Below are positions 61,694 to 64,000 of a stretch of DNA of 64,000 bases, piece by piece. The position numbers were made by a program, and so were the translations under genes. This DNA comes from Mesoterricola sediminis (GTDB taxonomy: Bacteria > Acidobacteriota > Holophagae > Holophagales > Holophagaceae): the NCBI RefSeq assembly GCF_030295425.1, contig NZ_AP027081.1, positions 744,001 through 808,000 of the forward strand, in the 5' to 3' direction. The notes beneath the pieces are model-generated. The model did not search any database. It was not told where the DNA came from and saw nothing but the letters and a program-made list of their open reading frames with translations. How positions within the stretch are numbered: position 1 is the first letter of the stretch; each line of letters begins with the position of its first letter.

Positions 61694-63110
61694 GCAGCGG
61701 GGGCGCCAGGGCCACCTCGGCGCTCTCCAGGTAGATGCCCAGGTTCGCGCCAGAGAAGCGCCCGTCCACCAGGGAAAGGCGCACCACCCCGTTGACCGAG
61801 AGCTCGATGTAGGGTCCCCAGCGGATCAGGCGGAGCCGGTGCCGGCGGTCCGCGACGGGAGTGAACTCGCCGATCTGGAGGCTCTCGTAGATGTAGTTCT
61901 CGAAGACCCGCTCCAGGCGGTTGCCCCAGGCCCGGATGTGGGCGCGCCCCTTCTCCGCGTCCAGGCTCACGAAGTAGCCGTTGAGGTGGTCGTCCAGGGA
62001 GAACACCAGGCCCGCGTCCCCCTGGCGCAGGGTCTGCCATTCCAGGTCCAGGATCCAGCTCCCGTTCCCCACCGCCACCGTGAACAGCTCGAAGCCGCTG
62101 CGGCACGCGAACCGCGTCCGCTCCCCGTCCTTCGCGCGGGAGGCCGCGCCGTTGGCGAGGCGGGGCTCCAGCAGGTCCGGATCGATGGCGGTGCGCGCCC
62201 GCACCTTGTCCATCCAGCGGTGGAAGCTCACCAGCTCCAGCTTTCCGTCCGTGCGCCGCCGGATCTCCTTGGGCGGCGGCAGGCTGCGGGTGCCGGCCTT
62301 CACGTCCAGGGCATCGATGTAGAAGGTGTAGACCAGCGTCCGCGGCCCGTCGCGCATCGTCCGTGCCGCGTAGTTGCCCCGGGGCAGCAGGACGTTGTCG
62401 TTGAAGGCCTTGTACTCCCCCCGGAAGGTCTCGCTCCACCAGTAGTGCACCTCCACGTCCTCGCGCACCGAACCGATGAGGTAGTACGTGCCCTCCAGCT
62501 CCAGGAGGCAGGGGCACTCGATGTCGTCGTACATGCGGGGGAAGAAGAGGGGCGGCTCCAGGACGTAGCCCTCGTCGGTGCGGCGCACCAGCCCCACGCA
62601 GCCCCGCCGGCTCACGGGTCCCCCGGCCACCCGGGCGCAGAGGAGGAGCCACTCCTCCTCCGCGCTGCGCCACAGGAAGGGATCCCGGAAGGAGACCCAG
62701 CCCCGCTCCGACGTGCCGGGGCCCTCGTAGACCTCCCCCCGGGGCACCAGGGGCAGGTTGTGCTCGTTGTCCTTCCGCCAGGCCACGAGGTCCCGCGAGA
62801 CGGCCCTGCCGATCCGCTGGAAATACCCGTTTTCCGCCCGGTGGAGGCCCGTGTAGAACATCTCGTACACCTTCCGGGCCGGGTTGTGGCTCACGTGCAT
62901 GGTCCAGAGCATGTCGTCGTCCCAGGCCCCGGGCTCCCCGGTGAAGAGGGCGTTGCGGGTGCGGGCCCAGCTCATCCCGTCGTCCGAGATGGCGTGGGCG
63001 ATGTAGTCGTGGTTGGGGAGCACCAGATGGAACAGGTGGTACTTGGTGCCACGTTTGATGACGTCTATATCCCCAATTTCCCATTCCCGGAACCCTTGGG
63101 ATTTGTACAT
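61656..63110 (-). CDS. GH32/GH68-like beta-fructosidase family protein
   Basis: A 484-residue five-bladed beta-propeller glycosidase. The three family acid sites are visible: the N-terminal Asp (D14 or D16 in IGDIDVI), RDP at 142-144 in SFRDPFLW, and the EC acid/base pair at 198-199 in DIECPCLLE. A C-terminal beta-sandwich follows. No signal peptide, so it is cytoplasmic. Paired with sucrose-phosphate synthase it likely breaks down sucrose or related fructosides. The start at 63110 has no strong ribosome site, but the long frame upstream lacks homology. Confidence 0.85.
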   Translation of the reverse strand: MYKSQGFREWEIGDIDVIKRGTKYHLFHLVLPNHDYIAHAISDDGMSWARTRNALFTGEPGAWDDDMLWTMHVSHNPARKVYEMFYTGLHRAENGYFQRIGRAVSRDLVAWRKDNEHNLPLVPRGEVYEGPGTSERGWVSFRDPFLWRSAEEEWLLLCARVAGGPVSRRGCVGLVRRTDEGYVLEPPLFFPRMYDDIECPCLLELEGTYYLIGSVREDVEVHYWWSETFRGEYKAFNDNVLLPRGNYAARTMRDGPRTLVYTFYIDALDVKAGTRSLPPPKEIRRRTDGKLELVSFHRWMDKVRARTAIDPDLLEPRLANGAASRAKDGERTRFACRSGFELFTVAVGNGSWILDLEWQTLRQGDAGLVFSLDDHLNGYFVSLDAEKGRAHIRAWGNRLERVFENYIYESLQIGEFTPVADRRHRLRLIRWGPYIELSVNGVVRLSLVDGRFSGANLGIYLESAEVALAPPLLMALDPPAHDRA

Positions 63111-63229
63111 GTCTTGCCTTTCCACGGTTTTTTGGAACTGCCTACCTTGGATTCCCTCGCCGCTCCCTCCGTTCCCCGGAAGGGTGGTCTGTGCCTCATA
63201 CCGCCCGCGTGTTCCCGGGCCCCGACTTG

Positions 63230-63245
63230 TGTGATACAAATCACG
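63230..63245. promoter_or_regulatory. CRP-type operator palindrome
   Basis: The sequence TGTGATACAAATCACG matches the CRP consensus TGTGA-N6-TCACA in all but the last base; its core GTGAT/ATCAC is a perfect inverted repeat. It lies 18 bases before the Crp-family start and 120 bases before the glycosidase start on the other strand, so it could serve either gene. Confidence 0.75.
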
Positions 63246-63263
63246 GGTGCTTTTGGGGTGCCC

Positions 63264-63938
63264 ATGGCCCAGGCGGTAGTCAATTTGAGGCGGATCGAAT
63301 ACCTGGCGGGCCTGCCGGCGGCAGAAGCCGAGGAACTGGCCGCCGTCAGCGAGCTCAGGAAGTACACCGACGGCACCCCCGTCTTCAGCCAGGGCGAGAC
63401 CATCCCGGGCGTCTTCGTCGTCGTCCAGGGGGCCCTCAAGGTCTTCCGCACCGACGGCCGGGGCAAGGTCCAGGTCATCGACATCCTCCAGCCCGGCACC
63501 TGCGTGGGCGAAGTCCAGGTCTTCGACGGCGGCGTGGCCGCCAGCGGGGCCGAGGCCCACGGGGACACCGAGTGCTGGCTGGTCCCCGCCAACGCCCTGC
63601 GGCTCATGGCCGTCAAGAACAACGCCGTGGCCATGTGCATGATCCAGCACTTCGCCGGCAAGGTGCGCCACCTCATCTCCCTGGTCGAGACCCTGAGCCT
63701 CCACAGCGTCCCCGAGCGCGTGGGCCAGCTGATCCTCGAGTACCAGGGCCGGAATCCCGGCCGCGCGCTGGTCGAGTTCAAGGAGACCCAGGAGGACCTG
63801 GCCCAGTGCATCGGCGCCAGCCGCGAAGCCTTCAGCCGAGCCCTCCGCCTCCTCGCCGACCTCGGCCTGATCCAGAGCACCTTCCCCGTCGTCCGGATCC
63901 TGGATATCCAGAAACTCCAGCGCTACGCCCGCGGCTAA
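63264..63938 (+). CDS. Crp/Fnr-family transcription regulator
   Basis: A 224-residue regulator with an N-terminal cyclic-nucleotide-binding beta-roll (GETIPGVFVVVQGALKVF; CVGEVQVFDGG) and a C-terminal winged helix. The recognition helix ASREAFSRALRLL keeps the Arg-Glu and Arg residues that in E. coli CRP read TGTGA. The FNR-type N-terminal cysteines are absent, and the cAMP-contact Arg of CRP appears to be replaced (VAASG), so the ligand is uncertain. A CRP-type palindrome just upstream suggests self-regulation. Confidence 0.9.
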   Translation: MAQAVVNLRRIEYLAGLPAAEAEELAAVSELRKYTDGTPVFSQGETIPGVFVVVQGALKVFRTDGRGKVQVIDILQPGTCVGEVQVFDGGVAASGAEAHGDTECWLVPANALRLMAVKNNAVAMCMIQHFAGKVRHLISLVETLSLHSVPERVGQLILEYQGRNPGRALVEFKETQEDLAQCIGASREAFSRALRLLADLGLIQSTFPVVRILDIQKLQRYARG

Positions 63939-64000
63939 GGCAACCGAACGAGCTCTGCGACCACCTGGCGCCGGGCAGGGCCAGGGCCTCCCTCCGCGAA

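Noticed and set aside
1-64000. CRISPR array or insertion sequence
   Set aside because: No regularly spaced repeats, transposase motifs or terminal inverted repeats were found in the window.

Overview
This window is very GC-rich, densely packed bacterial DNA with strong G/C third-position bias, ATGA/GTGA gene overlaps and occasional GTG or TTG starts. The gene mix (a heterodisulfide reductase-like complex with an Mvh-type NiFe hydrogenase, DUF3857 transglutaminase-like proteins, an aryl-polyene-like pigment cluster, bacteriohemerythrin, a two-domain sucrose-phosphate synthase) suggests a Gram-negative anaerobe or facultative anaerobe, most likely an acidobacterium of the Holophaga/Geothrix type. 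That placement is an inference from gene content; no rRNA gene is present.

Layout. (1) 1-8185, plus strand: an operon for two HdrA-like flavoproteins, a QmoC/HdrC-like iron-sulfur membrane protein, the MvhD, MvhG and MvhA hydrogenase subunits, a maturation protease, HypA and HypC. A tRNA-Thr (minus strand) and a copy of its 3' half follow. (2) 8514-14333, plus strand: a secreted protein, bacteriohemerythrin, phosphotransacetylase, a lipoprotein hydrolase and two exported proteins. (3) 14361-25623, minus strand: an SGNH hydrolase, a TraB-like protein, three tandem DUF3857 proteins (only one keeps a transglutaminase triad), a HEAT-repeat protein and a tungstate-type binding protein.

(4) 25649-48259: a large biosynthetic cluster. 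Its core resembles aryl polyene/flexirubin/xanthomonadin clusters: two complete ketosynthases plus one without the active-site cysteine, four acyl carrier proteins, ketoreductase, two dehydratases, an MIO-type aromatic amino acid ammonia-lyase, an acyl-activating enzyme, a thioesterase, a LolA-like carrier, an MMPL exporter and a DUF3261 lipoprotein. Unusually, the same 16-gene minus-strand run (44521 down to 29158) also encodes two radical SAM proteins with B12-binding-like N-termini, an alpha/beta-hydrolase fused to a radical SAM/SPASM domain, a glycosyltransferase and an LpxL-like acyltransferase. Diverging from it are a polysaccharide deacetylase-methyltransferase fusion and a family 2 glycosyltransferase. 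The likely path is: ammonia-lyase makes an aryl-acrylate starter, the ligase loads it on an ACP, the ketosynthases with KR and DH extend it as a polyene, the tailoring enzymes modify and lipidate it, and the transport proteins move it to the outer membrane. This is the best candidate for an undescribed system here.

(5) 48367-55451: small exported and acetyltransferase genes, an esterase, and the housekeeping run rplM-rpsI-rpsB-tsf-fabD (minus strand) with hairpins after rpsI, rpsB and tsf, then a PseG-like protein and a gamma-carbonic anhydrase. (6) 55510-64000: an aminotransferase, a TonB-dependent receptor with a shortened plug, tRNA-Val, efp, a sucrose-phosphate synthase/phosphatase overlapping end-to-end with a GH32-like glycosidase, and a Crp-family regulator preceded by a CRP-type palindrome that fits its own recognition helix.

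No stretch longer than about 300 bases lacks a gene. The largest gap is 15138-15354.
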